From positions 792,678 to 856,677 of the forward strand of contig NZ_GG692710.1 of the NCBI RefSeq assembly GCF_000156175.1: 64,000 nt of DNA, given 5' to 3'. This DNA comes from Collinsella intestinalis DSM 13280. Its GTDB lineage: Bacteria > Actinomycetota > Coriobacteriia > Coriobacteriales > Coriobacteriaceae. Below, piece after piece: positions 18,099 to 29,190 of the stretch. Position numbers and translations under genes: made by a program. The notes under the pieces are model-generated. The model was not told the origin of the DNA, made no database searches, and saw nothing but the letters and a program-made list of their open reading frames with translations. The stretch's first letter is position 1. Each line of letters opens with the position of its first letter.

Positions 18099-18236
18099 AA
18101 GTGTACGTTTTGGGGGAGGTTTTACCTGTAAATCAGATATTGGAATCGGATCACTCGATGTTTGCCCAGGATAGGATTTGGCATCGACCCTGATTTCGAC
18201 CGAACAGCCCCAAAACTTCCCCCAAAACGTACACTT
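18099..18236. repeat. Inverted-repeat element with 25-nt arms (MITE-like)
   Basis: Arms at 18099-18123 and 18212-18236 are inverted copies with one mismatch, beginning AAGTGTACGTTTTGGGGGA on the left. They enclose 88 nt with a further short dyad (AAATCAG and CTGATTT). No coding frame fills it. The 17973-18320 gap otherwise contains an imperfect hairpin at 18061-18096 and the rplX terminator. The shape resembles a miniature inverted-repeat element, but no target-site duplication is clear. Confidence 0.7.
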
Positions 18237-18249
18237 ATCAATTTCAGGC

Positions 18250-18296
18250 ATAAAAACGAAATACCCCCTGAACTGCGTGAGGCAGTCCAGGGGGTA
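18250..18296 (-). terminator. Terminator after rplX
   Basis: Minus-strand hairpin with a 15-bp stem and one mismatch (arms 18262-18276 and 18282-18296), followed by TTTCGTTTTTA. It closes the rplC-rplX unit, so rplE downstream must have its own promoter. Confidence 0.85.
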
Positions 18297-18320
18297 CGAA
18301 GGCGCTCTAGATGCTAAATC

Positions 18321-18644
18321 TTAGAACTTGTGACCGCACTTCTTGCAAATGCGGAGCTTGGTCTTGTGACCGTCGAGCTCGCCAGCCTCGTGGCCAACAC
18401 GGGTGCGCTTGCCGCACTCGGGGCAGATGAGCTGGACGTTGGAGACGTCGATCGGCATCTCCTTGTCGACGATGCCGCCCTGCTGACCGGCAGCGTTGGG
18501 CTTGACGGCCTTCTTGGCGACGGCGACGCCCTCGACGATGACCTTGCCCTCGGAAGGCAGCGCGCGCAGGACGACGCCCTGCTTGCCGCGATCCTTGCCG
18601 GAGAGCACCTCGACCTTGTCGCCCTTCTTGATGGACATAGACAT
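18321..18644 (-). CDS. rplX: 50S ribosomal protein L24
   Basis: Assembly-initiating protein of the large subunit (107 aa) with the KOW motif [20 protein letters not shown] near the N-terminus. Two Cys pairs (CPEC and CKKC) near the C-terminus make a zinc-ribbon-like tail. It is the last gene of its unit here; in most bacteria rplE follows immediately. Confidence 0.97.
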   Translation of the reverse strand: MSMSIKKGDKVEVLSGKDRGKQGVVLRALPSEGKVIVEGVAVAKKAVKPNAAGQQGGIVDKEMPIDVSNVQLICPECGKRTRVGHEAGELDGHKTKLRICKKCGHKF

Positions 18645-18662
18645 AGTGGTCTCTCCCTTACG

Positions 18663-19031
18663 TTATAGGGTCTCGGGTGCGAGCGAGACGATCTTCATGT
18701 ACTTCTTGTCACGAAGCTCGCGAGCGACGGGCCCGAAGATACGGGTGCCGACAGGCGAACCATCCTTGTTGATGACGACGGCAGCGTTGTCATCGAAGCG
18801 GATGTAGGAACCGTCCTTACGGCGGACCTCCTTCACGGTGCGCACGATAACGCAGCGAACAACATCCTTCTTCTTGACGTTCGCGCCAGGCGTGGCCTCC
18901 TGGACGGCGGCCATGACGACGTCACCGATGCCGGCGTAACGGCGCTTAGAGCCGCCCAGCACCTTAATGCAACGAACCTTGCGCGCACCGGAGTTGTCGG
19001 CAACGTTCAGCATGGTTTGCATCTGAATCAT
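18663..19031 (-). CDS. rplN: 50S ribosomal protein L14
   Basis: Large-subunit interface protein (122 aa). It begins [19 protein letters not shown] and ends with the conserved [18 protein letters not shown]. It is 18 nt upstream of rplX in the normal rpsQ-rplN-rplX order. Confidence 0.98.
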   Translation of the reverse strand: MIQMQTMLNVADNSGARKVRCIKVLGGSKRRYAGIGDVVMAAVQEATPGANVKKKDVVRCVIVRTVKEVRRKDGSYIRFDDNAAVVINKDGSPVGTRIFGPVARELRDKKYMKIVSLAPETL

Positions 19032-19138
19032 GGTTGGAACCTTTCCGAAGCTAGGCCAGTGAGAGGTGCGACCGCCCTTGGTGAATACCCGAGGTATCCG
19101 AGCGGGCGCACATCACCGGAAAACTTACATCGACAAGC

Positions 19139-19405
19139 TTACTTGGCGCGCTCGATGATCTCGACGAGACGCCAACGCTTGGTGGCGGACAGCGGACGGG
19201 TCTCCATGATACGGACGGTATCGCCGACACCAGCGGTGTTCTCCTCGTCGTGGACGTGGAACTTCTTGGTGCTGGTCATCATCTTGCCGTACTTGGGGTG
19301 ACGCTTGCGCTCCGTGGTGGTCACAACAATGCTCTTGTTGCCCATGATGGAGGAAACGATACCCTGGCGGACCTTGCGCGCGTTGCGCTCAGTTGCTTCA
19401 GCCAT
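19139..19405 (-). CDS. rpsQ: 30S ribosomal protein S17
   Basis: 16S rRNA-binding OB-fold protein (88 aa). The family motifs [14 protein letters not shown] and [23 protein letters not shown] are present. It follows rpmC by 14 nt. The 107-nt gap to rplN contains no gene. Confidence 0.98.
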   Translation of the reverse strand: MAEATERNARKVRQGIVSSIMGNKSIVVTTTERKRHPKYGKMMTSTKKFHVHDEENTAGVGDTVRIMETRPLSATKRWRLVEIIERAK

Positions 19406-19419
19406 TATCTACTCCTGTG

Positions 19420-19634
19420 CTACTCGGTGGCAGCGGACTTCTCCGCTGCGATCTGACGGGCACGCTGCTCGGTGAGGACACGAGCGATGTCCTTCTTCAC
19501 GGTGGTCACGCGAGCGGTGTTGTCCAGCTGGCTGGTGGCCATCTGGAAACGAAGGTTGAAGAGCTCGGCGCGGCAATCCTTCAGCTTCTCAGCCAGGGCC
19601 TCGTCGGAAAGCTCACGAATCTCTGCGGGCTTCA

Positions 19635-19635
<1 letters not shown>
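19420..19635 (-). CDS. rpmC: 50S ribosomal protein L29
   Basis: Short alpha-helical protein at the tunnel exit (71 aa), starting [20 protein letters not shown] and containing [14 protein letters not shown]. The ATG overlaps the rplP stop by 1 nt (TAATG), so the two are translationally coupled. Confidence 0.97.
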
Positions 19636-20770
<1,135 letters not shown>

Positions 20771-20775
20771 GACGC

Positions 20776-21141
20776 TTAAGCCTCCTTTCGAGGAGCAACG
20801 ATGACGGTGATGTGGCTCGTGCGCTTCAGGATGCGGGAAGCGGAGCCCTTGGCACGAGGACGGATACGCTTGAGCGTCGGGCCCTCGTCGACATAAGCGG
20901 CCTTGACGACCAGGTCGTCGGCGCGCATCTGGTTGTTGTGCTCGGCGTTGGCGACGGCGGAGCGCAGGACCTTCTCCACGTCCACGGCGACGGAGCGCGT
21001 GCAGAAGTGGAGGATATCGAAGGCCTGAGCGACGTTCTTGCCGCGGATCAGGTCGATCACGAGGCGAGCCTTGCCGGGGGAAACGCGCACGTACTTAGCC
21101 GTGGCGCGGACCCCGCGGGTCTCGGTGGAAGTAGTAGCCAT
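20776..21141 (-). CDS. rplV: 50S ribosomal protein L22
   Basis: Exit-tunnel protein (121 aa). The core [20 protein letters not shown] and the tunnel-hairpin region [20 protein letters not shown] are intact. It lies 13 nt after rpsS. Confidence 0.98.
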   Translation of the reverse strand: MATTSTETRGVRATAKYVRVSPGKARLVIDLIRGKNVAQAFDILHFCTRSVAVDVEKVLRSAVANAEHNNQMRADDLVVKAAYVDEGPTLKRIRPRAKGSASRILKRTSHITVIVAPRKEA

Positions 21142-21154
21142 TTACCTAAACCCC

Positions 21155-21415
21155 CTATTTGGCCTTGTGCGCACGGAAGGTACGGGTGGGCGCGAACTCG
21201 CCCAGCTTGTGACCAACCATGGACTCGGTGACGTACACGGGAACATGCTTGCGGCCGTCGTGAACGGCGATGGTGTGACCGACCATCTCGGGGAAGATGG
21301 TGGACGCGCGGGACCAGGTCTTCACGACGTCCTTCTTGCCAGCCTCGTTCATCGCGATGATACGCGAGAGGAGGCGCGCCTCTACGAACGGGCCCTTTTT
21401 GAGACTTCTGCTCAT
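21155..21415 (-). CDS. rpsS: 30S ribosomal protein S19
   Basis: Small-subunit head protein (86 aa), [19 protein letters not shown], with the conserved C-terminal [20 protein letters not shown]. It lies between rplB and rplV as usual. Confidence 0.98.
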   Translation of the reverse strand: MSRSLKKGPFVEARLLSRIIAMNEAGKKDVVKTWSRASTIFPEMVGHTIAVHDGRKHVPVYVTESMVGHKLGEFAPTRTFRAHKAK

Positions 21416-21441
21416 AAGTGCTTTCTCCTAACGGGTATCGA

Positions 21442-22272
21442 TTACTTCTTGCGACGACGGATGATGAGGTCGTTGGACGTCTTCTTCTTGTTGCGGGTAC
21501 GGTAGCCCTTGGACGGGGTGCCCCACGGAGAGACGGACGGACGACCGGAGGTGTGCGAGCGACCCTCGCCACCGCCGTGCGGGTGATCGACCGGGTTCAT
21601 GACGGTACCACGGACGGTCGGGCGGACGCCCATCTTGCGATGACGGCCGGCCTTACCGATCACGATGTTGGCGTGCTCGGAGTTGCCGACCTCGCCGATG
21701 GAGGCGCGGCAGGTCACGAGAACGCGACGCATCTCGGAGGAAGGCATGCGGATGATCGCGTACTTGCCCTCCTTACCCATGAGCTGGCAGGCGGTACCAG
21801 CGGAACGGGCGATAGCAGCGCCCTTGCCAGGCTGGAACTCGATGGCGTGGATGAGGGTACCCACGGGAATCTCGGACAGCGGCATGGCGTTGCCCGGCTT
21901 GATGTCGGCGCCGGCACCGGAGATGACGGTGTCGCCGACCTTGAGGCCCTTGGGGGCCAGGATGTAGCGCTTCTCGCCGTCCACGTAGTGGAGCAGGGCG
22001 ATGCGAGCGGAGCGGTTCGGGTCGTACTCGATGGTAGCGACCTTGGCCGGCACGCCGTCCTTGTTGCGCTTGAAGTCGATAACGCGGTACTGGCGCTTCA
22101 CGCGGCCACCCTGGTGGCGCATGGTGATGCGACCGGCGTTGTTACGACCGGCCTTGACCGGCAGCGGCTCGAGAAGAGACTTCTCGGGCGTGGTGCAGGT
22201 GATCTCGGAGAAGTCCGCGATCGTCTGCCAGCGACGGCCGGCGCTGGTCGGCTTAAGGTGCTTTACAGCCAT
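21442..22272 (-). CDS. rplB: 50S ribosomal protein L2
   Basis: 23S rRNA-binding protein essential for subunit association and peptidyl transfer (276 aa). It begins [15 protein letters not shown]. The C-terminal signature [19 protein letters not shown], with the preceding NPVDHPHGG histidines, is intact. An unusually long 167-nt leader gap separates it from rplW and carries a shared motif and a hairpin. Confidence 0.98.
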   Translation of the reverse strand: MAVKHLKPTSAGRRWQTIADFSEITCTTPEKSLLEPLPVKAGRNNAGRITMRHQGGRVKRQYRVIDFKRNKDGVPAKVATIEYDPNRSARIALLHYVDGEKRYILAPKGLKVGDTVISGAGADIKPGNAMPLSEIPVGTLIHAIEFQPGKGAAIARSAGTACQLMGKEGKYAIIRMPSSEMRRVLVTCRASIGEVGNSEHANIVIGKAGRHRKMGVRPTVRGTVMNPVDHPHGGGEGRSHTSGRPSVSPWGTPSKGYRTRNKKKTSNDLIIRRRKK

Positions 22273-22341
22273 TCCTTATCCCTTTCATATCGGTCCGTTG
22301 GCCACTGCAAGCCGGGATCGTGGATGCAGTGACACCGGATT

Positions 22342-22366
22342 ACCACGGCTCCGGGCGTTTCCTATT
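22342..22366 (-). promoter_or_regulatory. Shared r-protein-locus motif in the rplW-rplB gap
   Basis: Plus-strand ACCACG, then three variable bases, then CCGGGCGTTTCCTATT. The same 25-nt arrangement occurs at 44908-44932 just upstream of the rpsL promoter, differing only in the three middle bases. A weaker form overlaps the rplC promoter (24174-24199). In this gap a hairpin (CTTGCCTC with GAGGCAAG on the minus strand) lies upstream of the motif. Function is unknown. Confidence 0.5.
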
Positions 22367-22439
22367 AATACGCACGGAGCACTTGAGCTTGCCTCCCCCA
22401 TTCGAAGAGGCAAGCGTCAAGAACTAACAGAGGCGTGAA

Positions 22440-22727
22440 TTACGCCTGGGTGCCGAAGACCTCGATGGTCTGACCCTCGGCCACGGTGACAATGGCCTTC
22501 TTCCAAGAACGGGTCTTGCCAGCAACATAGCGAACGCGCTTGGTCTTGGGCTTGACGTTCAGGGTGTTAACGCGAACAACCTTCACGCCAAAGATCTCCT
22601 CGACGGCGTCCTTGATCTGGAACTTGTTGGCGTCCTTGGCAACCTCGAAGGTGTACTTGTTCTCCTCCATGGCGGAGTAGGAACGCTCGGACACGATCGG
22701 GCGGATGATGATCTCGTGAGCGGTCAT
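22440..22727 (-). CDS. rplW: 50S ribosomal protein L23
   Basis: Exit-site protein that docks trigger factor and SRP (95 aa). IIRPIVSERSYSAMEENKYTF and VRVNTLNVKPKTKRVR are typical. It starts directly after the rplD stop. Confidence 0.98.
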   Translation of the reverse strand: MTAHEIIIRPIVSERSYSAMEENKYTFEVAKDANKFQIKDAVEEIFGVKVVRVNTLNVKPKTKRVRYVAGKTRSWKKAIVTVAEGQTIEVFGTQA

Positions 22728-23354
22728 TTAGGCGAGCACCTCCCCGAAGTGAGCGGCGATGTCGGCGGGCATCAGCAGAGCGCCGTTGTTGACGAGGTCA
22801 TAGGTGTTGGCCTCGGCAGGCGTGATGATGAACGTCTTGGGGATGTTGCGGAAGGAGAGGTAAGCGTTGATGTCATCCTCGCGAACGATGATGGTCAGAC
22901 GCTTGCCCTCGATGCCCAGAGCCTTGAGCATGGCAACGGCGGCCTTGGTGGAAGGCTTCTCGAAGCCGTAGTCGTCAACGAGAACGAGCTCGTTGTCGCG
23001 AAGCTTGGCGGACAGGGCGGAGCGCATGGCGAGCTTGACCTCTTTGTTGTTCATGCGCTTCACGTAGGTGCGGGGCTTGGGCCCGAAGATCACACCGCCA
23101 CCACGCCACTGAGCGGCGCGGATGGAGCCCTGACGGGCACGGCCGGTGCCCTTCTGACGCCAAGGCTTCTTGCCGCCACCGGAGACCTCGGAACGGCCCT
23201 TGGTGGACTGGGTGCCCTGACGCCAGCAGGCCTGCTGGCACTTGACGATGTGGTGCATGACGTGGATGTTCGGCTCGATGCCGTACACGGCGTCGGCGAG
23301 CTCGGCCTCGGCGACCTGCTTGCCCTCGGCGTTCTTCACTTCAAACTTAGACAT
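22728..23354 (-). CDS. rplD: 50S ribosomal protein L4
   Basis: Exit-tunnel protein (208 aa). The tunnel-extension region QSTKGRSEVSGGGKKPWRQK and GTGRARQGSIRAAQWRGGG identifies it. In enterobacteria L4 also represses the S10 operon. It lies between rplC and rplW. Confidence 0.98.
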   Translation of the reverse strand: MSKFEVKNAEGKQVAEAELADAVYGIEPNIHVMHHIVKCQQACWRQGTQSTKGRSEVSGGGKKPWRQKGTGRARQGSIRAAQWRGGGVIFGPKPRTYVKRMNNKEVKLAMRSALSAKLRDNELVLVDDYGFEKPSTKAAVAMLKALGIEGKRLTIIVREDDINAYLSFRNIPKTFIITPAEANTYDLVNNGALLMPADIAAHFGEVLA

Positions 23355-23369
23355 AGCGACGGTCCTCCT

Positions 23370-23990
23370 TTACGCCATGCGGATGGCGACCAGACCGTTC
23401 TTGCCACCGGGCACAGCGCCCTTGACAAGCATGAGGTTCTGCTCAGCATCAATGCGGACAACGGAGAGGTTCTTCACGGTCACGCGGGCGTTGCCCATGT
23501 GGCCGGCCATCTTGACGCCCTTGAGGACGCGGGCCGGGTAAGCGCACTGGCCGATGGAGCCGGGGTGACGCTGGATGTGGGAACCGTGGGTCATGGGACC
23601 GCGGCGCTGGTTCCAGCGCTTAATGCGACCCTGGAAGCCCTTACCCTTGGAGGTACCGATGACGTCGACCTTGGCGACGTTCTCGAAATCAGCGACGGTG
23701 ACGACGTCGCCGACCTTGTGCTCCTCGCCGTTCTCGACGCGGACCTCACGAAGGTAACGGACGGGCTCGACGCCAGCCTTAGCGAAGTGACCAGCCATGG
23801 GCTTGTTCACGTGCTTGGACTTGATGTCGCCGAAGCCGATCTGGACGGCGTTGTAGCCGTCGGTCGCCTCAGTTTTAACCTGCGAGACGGTGCAGGGGCC
23901 AGCCTGGATGACCGTGACGGGGACGACGTTATCGTCCTCGTCCCAAACCTGGGTCATGCCGATCTTGCGGCCGAGAATCATGTTGATCAT
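23370..23990 (-). CDS. rplC: 50S ribosomal protein L3
   Basis: Assembly-initiating large-subunit protein (206 aa). The start at 23990 follows TTGGAGATCGA and gives [20 protein letters not shown]. The conserved [25 protein letters not shown] loop is present. It is the first gene of this unit: rpsJ, which normally precedes it, lies 17 kb away next to fusA. Confidence 0.97.
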   Translation of the reverse strand: MINMILGRKIGMTQVWDEDDNVVPVTVIQAGPCTVSQVKTEATDGYNAVQIGFGDIKSKHVNKPMAGHFAKAGVEPVRYLREVRVENGEEHKVGDVVTVADFENVAKVDVIGTSKGKGFQGRIKRWNQRRGPMTHGSHIQRHPGSIGQCAYPARVLKGVKMAGHMGNARVTVKNLSVVRIDAEQNLMLVKGAVPGGKNGLVAIRMA

Positions 23991-24019
23991 TCGATCTCCA
24001 ACTCTCGGTGGTCTTGGGA

Positions 24020-24199
24020 CATTGCACGCGCCCCTTGCGCGTGCCCCTAGAGGACCACATACGGACTTGCGCGCCACTCCTTGCATTCGCTTTGACCTCT
24101 TGTGCGCGGCAACCCATTTGCGCAGGTAGATGGCCTAGGTAGAATCCTCCTAGTGAACACAGCTTGATTAGTATACACGCCCGCGGGCGTCTCCATATT
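24020..24199 (-). promoter_or_regulatory. Putative rplC promoter and structured leader
   Basis: On the minus strand TATACT (24170-24175) is a good -10, but no clear -35 is seen. Directly upstream is a perfect 14-nt palindrome, ACGCCCGCGGGCGT (24177-24190), inside a degenerate copy of the motif shared with rpsL. The leader of about 175 nt contains a perfect 8-bp hairpin near 24024-24045 (GCACGCGC with GCGCGTGC). It could be an autoregulatory r-protein leader, which is inferred from position only. Confidence 0.4.
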
Positions 24200-24243
24200 G
24201 TCTTCGCAATGTTTTTGCAGGTGAAGGGCGTTGCCTGCTCCGC

Positions 24244-24348
24244 CGAGGGGCAGCGTCGGATTTCGCTCGGTCAAGTCCTGCTCGCGACGAAGCGTCCACT
24301 GGATGCTTCTGCTCGTGCGGAATCTACGAAATCCGACGCCGCCCCTCG
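24244..24348. repeat. Long hairpin repeat element, copy 2
   Basis: Outer arms of 22 nt (24244-24265 and 24327-24348) pair with one mismatch. The inner hairpin GAAGCGTCC-ACT-GGATGCTTC and the surrounding core match copy 1 (13974-14088) over about 60 nt. The arm sequences of the two copies are unrelated, yet each pair is self-complementary. It lies about 255 nt upstream of rplC, mirroring copy 1 upstream of rplE. Confidence 0.8.
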
Positions 24349-24378
24349 CGGAACCCAAGCTGCCATCCCCTTGCCGAA

Positions 24379-24409
24379 CCTCAATTTAGGGACTGTCCCT
24401 AAATTGAGG
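24379..24409 (-). terminator. Perfect dyad directly after the MacB-like gene
   Basis: A 14-bp perfect stem (CCTCAATTTAGGGA with TCCCTAAATTGAGG) with a 3-nt loop abuts the stop codon of the ABC gene. There is no U-tract, so it may be a REP-like palindrome that protects the 3' end or terminates weakly, not a classical intrinsic terminator. Confidence 0.5.
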
Positions 24410-27400
24410 CTACTCGCTGCGAAGAGCCTCCACGGGGTCGCGGCGGGCGGCGCTGCGGCTGGGGATGAGCCCGGCCATGACGGTGAGGGCCACGCTGATG
24501 AAGATGAGGATGAGAGCCGATGAGATGGGCAGGCGCATCACGTTCTCCACGTGGTGCACGGCGAGCGCCCACGCGTTCACGGGGAATGAGACGGCCACGA
24601 CCACCGCTATGGCGAGCACGCCCGCGATGAGGCCCTCGATGAAGGTCTCGGCGTTGAAGACGTTGGCGATATTGCGCTTGGAGGCGCCCATCGCGCGCAG
24701 GATACCGATCTCCTTCTTACGCTCGAGCACGCTGATGTAGGTGATGATGCCGATCATGATGGAGCTCACCACGAGCGAGATGCTCACAAAAGCGATGAGC
24801 ACGAGCGAGATCATGTTGACGATGCTCGTCACGCTGCCCATGAGCACGCCCATGTAATCCGTGTAGACGATGACCTTATCGTCCTCCCCCGCGGCGCGCA
24901 TATCCTCGTTGTAACGGTCGATCGCCCCGAGCACCGCGTCTTTGGCCTCGAAGTCAATGGGATAGATGCTGACCGCCTGCGGGTCGGCCGCATCGGCGTA
25001 ACCGAGCGTCGCCAAGTTGTTGTCGTAGGTGAGCCTGCCGGCGTTGGCATAGCTCGCCATGAGGGAAGAGAGGTCCTCCGCATCCATGTTGAAATGGATG
25101 GCGCGCGCGAAGGCCCCGCCGTCGACCGAGAACGCCTGCTGCATGTTGGCAGCAAGACGCTGGGCGAGATGAGGGGCCATCGCCGCCATTGCCCGACCCA
25201 GGCCCTCCCGGAGCTGCGCGCCGATAGCGGTGGAGAGCTCGCCGCCGATCTGGGCGGCGATATCGTCAAGCGCCTTTTTGACGTACGCGGCGAAGTCGCT
25301 CTCGACATAAGCCCGGACGATCTCCTCGAGCCGGTTCGCGACGGGCTCGCCCGCGATGGCCGCAACCCGCTCCAGCAGGGCGGCGCCGCCCTCGGGCGCA
25401 TCGCTTTCGGCATACGCGATGAACTGCCCGACGAGATCCCGACCGAAATCCGGGGAGCTCGGATCGAGACCCTGACCGGGTCTCGCGAGCCACTCCGTCA
25501 CGAATCGCCGTACGAACTCGCTCGAAAGATCCATGACCTGCTTGAGCTGGTTTTCATCGAGGACCGGGTCCTTTCCAAGCTCGCCCAGGATCCCGTCGAA
25601 ATCGAGAGGCGGGACATCCCCCAAGATGGTCGAGAGATCGACCGAATCGAGCGCGGCGGAGATGTCTATGTCCACCCCGCCCATGTCGAGCCCCGCGAAA
25701 TCGAAGCCCGAAAGATCGAGCCCCGCACCGAGTTTGGACGTATCGACCTTGAACGCCGCACGCAACGCCGCCTCGTCCACGGAGAACAGGCTCGCCAAAT
25801 CAACGCCGCGCTTGGCCTCCTCCTGCAACGTTGCGAACGGTTTCCCGGTGAAGACATCAACCTCGGGCTCGGCGAGCTGTGCCCGCACGATCTCCGAATT
25901 CGCAGCGCGCTTCATGAGCTCGTCGGTCAGGCCGCTGGTATAGGCGATGCCCTGCGAGAGCGCGGCGGACTTTGCCGTGGGACTCGGCTGGACGATACCC
26001 ACGATCTTGAGGTCCAGGCCCTGGCTCACCTGGTCCGCCATGAACGAGGCGTCGTCGGACATGTCGGTCCAACCACCCGTCTCGGCGTTGCGGCGATACG
26101 AGTCGGAAGCGGCGAGAACCTTGAACGTCGTGCCGAGCGCGTCGTCGTAGGTGAAATCCGCATCGACCTCGGGGACATGCACCTCCCCCGAGCCGCTCAT
26201 GGTGCGCTCGACCATGCGATCGAGGGCGGCGGGGTCGAGCACGCCCATGCTGTACAACGTGAAGTCCGATATCTTGCCACGAGGCGAAAGCACGAGGACG
26301 CACTCATCGGCCGCCTTGGCCCATCGGCCGGCGACCACGTCGTACTGCTCGTCGAGCAGCTTGGGATTGTCGATCATCTCGTTGAACGCCGTAGTGCCCG
26401 TCATCATGGTGCCCGCCATCGCGGCGCTCGACGCCCCGCCGGTCATGGCGGTCGTCATTGCGTTGGGCGACAGGCGCACCGGCCCCTCCGAGGTATCGGA
26501 TCGATACACGAGCGGTGTGATGCCGTAGTCATACTGGATGGCCGAAACCTCGCCATCGAGTTCCTTGGCGTCCTTATCCAAAAAGCCCTTGAAACTCGCC
26601 ATATCGTTGGATTTCACGCTCGCGAACATATCGGAGAGCATCGTGAATATCGGAATAGGCTCCTTCAGGTCGACTTTGCGGCCTCCGTCGGCGTCGGCAG
26701 ACGGCGCCTCGGAGCCGTCGGCCCCATCCCCGGACACCTCTTCCTCAGGTGTGCCGGCATCCCCCGTCATCATGCTCGTGAGGTCGTAGCTCTGCCGCGC
26801 GATCGTGAGCGGATAACTCGACAATGTGTCTTGCTCGACCTTGGCGATGTAGCCGTTCACTCCGTTGGAGAGCGCCAAAATCGCCGCGATGCCGATGATG
26901 CCGATCGACCCGGCGAAAGCCGTCATGATGGTGCGGCCCTTCTTGGTCATGAGGTTGTTGAAGGACAGGGAGAGCGCCGTGAGCAAGCCCATCGACGAGC
27001 GGTGCGCGGAGCCCTCGTCGGGATGGGCGACGGCGGCCGCACGCGCGGCCTCGACCTCATCCTCCGGCACGGGGCACGTGTCCCCGGCAAGACGCCCGTC
27101 CTTGATGCGCACGATGCGCGTCGCGTAATCTTCGGCGAGCTGCGGGTTGTGCGTGACCATGATCACGAGCCGCTCGCGCGCGACCTCCGCGAGCAGATCC
27201 ATCACCTGGATGCCCGTCTCGGTATCGAGGGCGCCCGTGGGCTCATCGGCGAGAACGATCTCGGGGTCGTTCACCAGCGCTCGTGCGATGGCGACGCGCT
27301 GCATCTGGCCGCCCGAGAGCTGCGATGGCTTCTTGTTCACATGCGCGCCCAGGCCCACGCGCTCGAGCGCGGCGCGGGCACGGCGCTCCCGCTCAGCGCG

Positions 27401-27742
27401 GTCCACGCCCGCCAACGTGAGCGCGAGCTCCACATTGGCCAGGATCGTCTGGTGCGGAATGAGGTTGTAGCTCTGGAAGATGAAGCCCACGCGGTGGTTG
27501 CGGTACGTGTCCCATTCCGCATCCGTATAGTCACGAGTCGAGGTTCCGTTCACCACGATATCGCCCGAGTCGGCGTGGTCGAAGCCGCCCAATATGTTCA
27601 AGAACGTAGTCTTGCCGGAACCCGATGGGCCCAGAACCGCCACGAACTCGCTCTCCCTAAAGGTGACGGAGACACCGTCCAGGGCGCGCTGGACCAGGTC
27701 CCCGGTCTTATATGTCTTGGTGATGTCGCGAATCTCGATCAT
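24410..27742 (-). CDS. MacB-like ABC transporter, ATPase-permease fusion with very large ectodomain
   Basis: An 1,110-aa protein. Its N-terminal ATPase has Walker [10 protein letters not shown] (38-46), signature LSGGQ (142-146) and DEPTGALD (166-173), typical of the LolD/MacB/FtsE type. A first membrane helix lies at about 272-292. An extracytoplasmic region of about 670 residues follows, then three helices from about 975 to the end in an FtsX-like domain ([21 protein letters not shown]). Such proteins couple ATP hydrolysis to mechanical movement of an external domain, for example in peptide efflux or cell-wall processes. The ectodomain is far longer than in E. coli MacB and is rich in Asp, Ala and Leu. 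The start at 27742 follows a weak GATAGG; a GTG 15 nt upstream is possible. Confidence 0.9.
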   Translation of the reverse strand: MIEIRDITKTYKTGDLVQRALDGVSVTFRESEFVAVLGPSGSGKTTFLNILGGFDHADSGDIVVNGTSTRDYTDAEWDTYRNHRVGFIFQSYNLIPHQTILANVELALTLAGVDRAERERRARAALERVGLGAHVNKKPSQLSGGQMQRVAIARALVNDPEIVLADEPTGALDTETGIQVMDLLAEVARERLVIMVTHNPQLAEDYATRIVRIKDGRLAGDTCPVPEDEVEAARAAAVAHPDEGSAHRSSMGLLTALSLSFNNLMTKKGRTIMTAFAGSIGIIGIAAILALSNGVNGYIAKVEQDTLSSYPLTIARQSYDLTSMMTGDAGTPEEEVSGDGADGSEAPSADADGGRKVDLKEPIPIFTMLSDMFASVKSNDMASFKGFLDKDAKELDGEVSAIQYDYGITPLVYRSDTSEGPVRLSPNAMTTAMTGGASSAAMAGTMMTGTTAFNEMIDNPKLLDEQYDVVAGRWAKAADECVLVLSPRGKISDFTLYSMGVLDPAALDRMVERTMSGSGEVHVPEVDADFTYDDALGTTFKVLAASDSYRRNAETGGWTDMSDDASFMADQVSQGLDLKIVGIVQPSPTAKSAALSQGIAYTSGLTDELMKRAANSEIVRAQLAEPEVDVFTGKPFATLQEEAKRGVDLASLFSVDEAALRAAFKVDTSKLGAGLDLSGFDFAGLDMGGVDIDISAALDSVDLSTILGDVPPLDFDGILGELGKDPVLDENQLKQVMDLSSEFVRRFVTEWLARPGQGLDPSSPDFGRDLVGQFIAYAESDAPEGGAALLERVAAIAGEPVANRLEEIVRAYVESDFAAYVKKALDDIAAQIGGELSTAIGAQLREGLGRAMAAMAPHLAQRLAANMQQAFSVDGGAFARAIHFNMDAEDLSSLMASYANAGRLTYDNNLATLGYADAADPQAVSIYPIDFEAKDAVLGAIDRYNEDMRAAGEDDKVIVYTDYMGVLMGSVTSIVNMISLVLIAFVSISLVVSSIMIGIITYISVLERKKEIGILRAMGASKRNIANVFNAETFIEGLIAGVLAIAVVVAVSFPVNAWALAVHHVENVMRLPISSALILIFISVALTVMAGLIPSRSAARRDPVEALRSE

Positions 27743-27912
27743 GCGCAGCCTATCCACGTGATGTCATATTCGCTTTTCGTACCCACATTCCCCGCGTTTA
27801 GGCGAACGTGGGGACGCGATACAAAGACCTTATGTGGCATCGGCGAGACGGGCCGCCAGGAAATCGCGAACCGCTGCACCGGTAGTGCCAGCGGGCGAAT
27901 CAGCCCAAAGGC

Positions 27913-29070
27913 CTATTCCGAGAGCTCGCCCGCGGCCATGCGCTCGGCGAGGCGGGTGTTGGTCCACTGGCGGACGAGCTCGTAGAGCACCGCCACGATG
28001 GGAATGAAGAATACGATGCCCACGATGCCGAAGAGCTTGCCGCCCACGAGCGCGGCGATGAGGGTCCACAGCGCGGAGAGGCCCACGGAGGAACCCACCA
28101 CATGGGGATAAATAAACTGATTCTCGACGAACTGGACGGCCAGGTACACGATCACGCAGATGATCGCCTGACCGGGCGAAGCAAGCAGGGTGAGGAACGC
28201 GCCGATGGCGCACGACGCGAAGGCGCCCACATACGGCACGAAGGCGAAGACCGCGGTGAGGAAGCCGATGAGCCCGGCATACGGCAGGCGGAAGAGGGAG
28301 AACGCGATGAAGATAAGCGTGCCCAAGATGCACGCCTCCAGGCACTGCCCCGAGAGGAACTTGGAGTACGTATCGGTTGCCAACGCCGCGACGTGGCGGA
28401 TGCGCGATGCGTGTCGCGGGGCGAGATGGGCATCCATCATACGGTTGACCTGACGGCCGAGCACGCGCTTGCTCGCCAGAACGTACACGGCGATGACGAA
28501 GGCGAACACCGTGCTCGAGACAACCGAGACGGTGGAGCGCGCAGCGGCGAACACCGAGGTGGCGATGGAGCCGAGTCCGAAGTTCATCAGGCCCTGCAGG
28601 CCCTGCGAGCGGGAGGCAGAACCGGCGGCGGGCTGTAGCCAGGCCATGAGCTTGTCCACGTCCACGCCCTCGGCCGCCAGGACGCGCTCGATCTCGGGCA
28701 GGCGCTCGGCGAGCAGGGGCGCGACGGTGCGAGCGGAGGCGATGAGCTCGGGCACGAGCATCGTGACGGCCATGACGGCCACACCAGCGATGGCGATGAG
28801 CACCAGCACGATGCTCACCACGGTCACAAGACCAGGCTGAGGACGCTTCTCCTCCGGGAGGCGCTCGACCAGGCGGCCGAGCATGCGCTCCATGCCCGAA
28901 ACGGGCACGTTCAGCACGAAGGCGAATCCAAGGCCGAGCAGCACCGGGAAGAAGATGTTGATGACGGCGGACAAGGCGCCGATCACCACGTCGAGGTGCA
29001 TGACGGCGGCATAGAGACAAACGCCGAACGCGATCAGCGAGGCGGCGCGGCGCGATTTCTCGTCGAACAT
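27913..29070 (-). CDS. AI-2E family transporter-like membrane protein
   Basis: A 385-aa polytopic protein of the AI-2E/UPF0118 family. Members export small molecules or act in Na+/H+ exchange, and transport of autoinducer-2 is shown for only a few. About eight membrane segments are visible, beginning ASLIAFGVCLYAAV. The C-terminal half has the family stretch FVPYVGAFASCAIGAFLTLL and VENQFIYPHVVGSSVGL. The start at 29070 has TAAGGA upstream. A hairpin (29091-29122) and the end of dltD lie before it, so it may be read from the dlt operon. Substrate unknown. Confidence 0.88.
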   Translation of the reverse strand: MFDEKSRRAASLIAFGVCLYAAVMHLDVVIGALSAVINIFFPVLLGLGFAFVLNVPVSGMERMLGRLVERLPEEKRPQPGLVTVVSIVLVLIAIAGVAVMAVTMLVPELIASARTVAPLLAERLPEIERVLAAEGVDVDKLMAWLQPAAGSASRSQGLQGLMNFGLGSIATSVFAAARSTVSVVSSTVFAFVIAVYVLASKRVLGRQVNRMMDAHLAPRHASRIRHVAALATDTYSKFLSGQCLEACILGTLIFIAFSLFRLPYAGLIGFLTAVFAFVPYVGAFASCAIGAFLTLLASPGQAIICVIVYLAVQFVENQFIYPHVVGSSVGLSALWTLIAALVGGKLFGIVGIVFFIPIVAVLYELVRQWTNTRLAERMAAGELSE

Positions 29071-29090
29071 GGGCATCCTTACATGAGGGC

Positions 29091-29122
29091 GGCACCCGCG
29101 GTCCATCGAGACCTCGGGTGCC
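29091..29122. repeat. Hairpin between dltD and the AI-2E family gene
   Basis: An 8-bp perfect outer stem (GGCACCCG with CGGGTGCC) encloses GGTC/GACC pairing. On the minus strand no U-tract follows. It could weakly terminate the dlt transcript or fold in the leader of the downstream gene. Confidence 0.5.
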
Positions 29123-29190
29123 ACACGGTTTTGGGCCTTATACCCAATCTTTTGAACCCATCACACGGCCGCTCGCCCTCCCGCGCGCAC

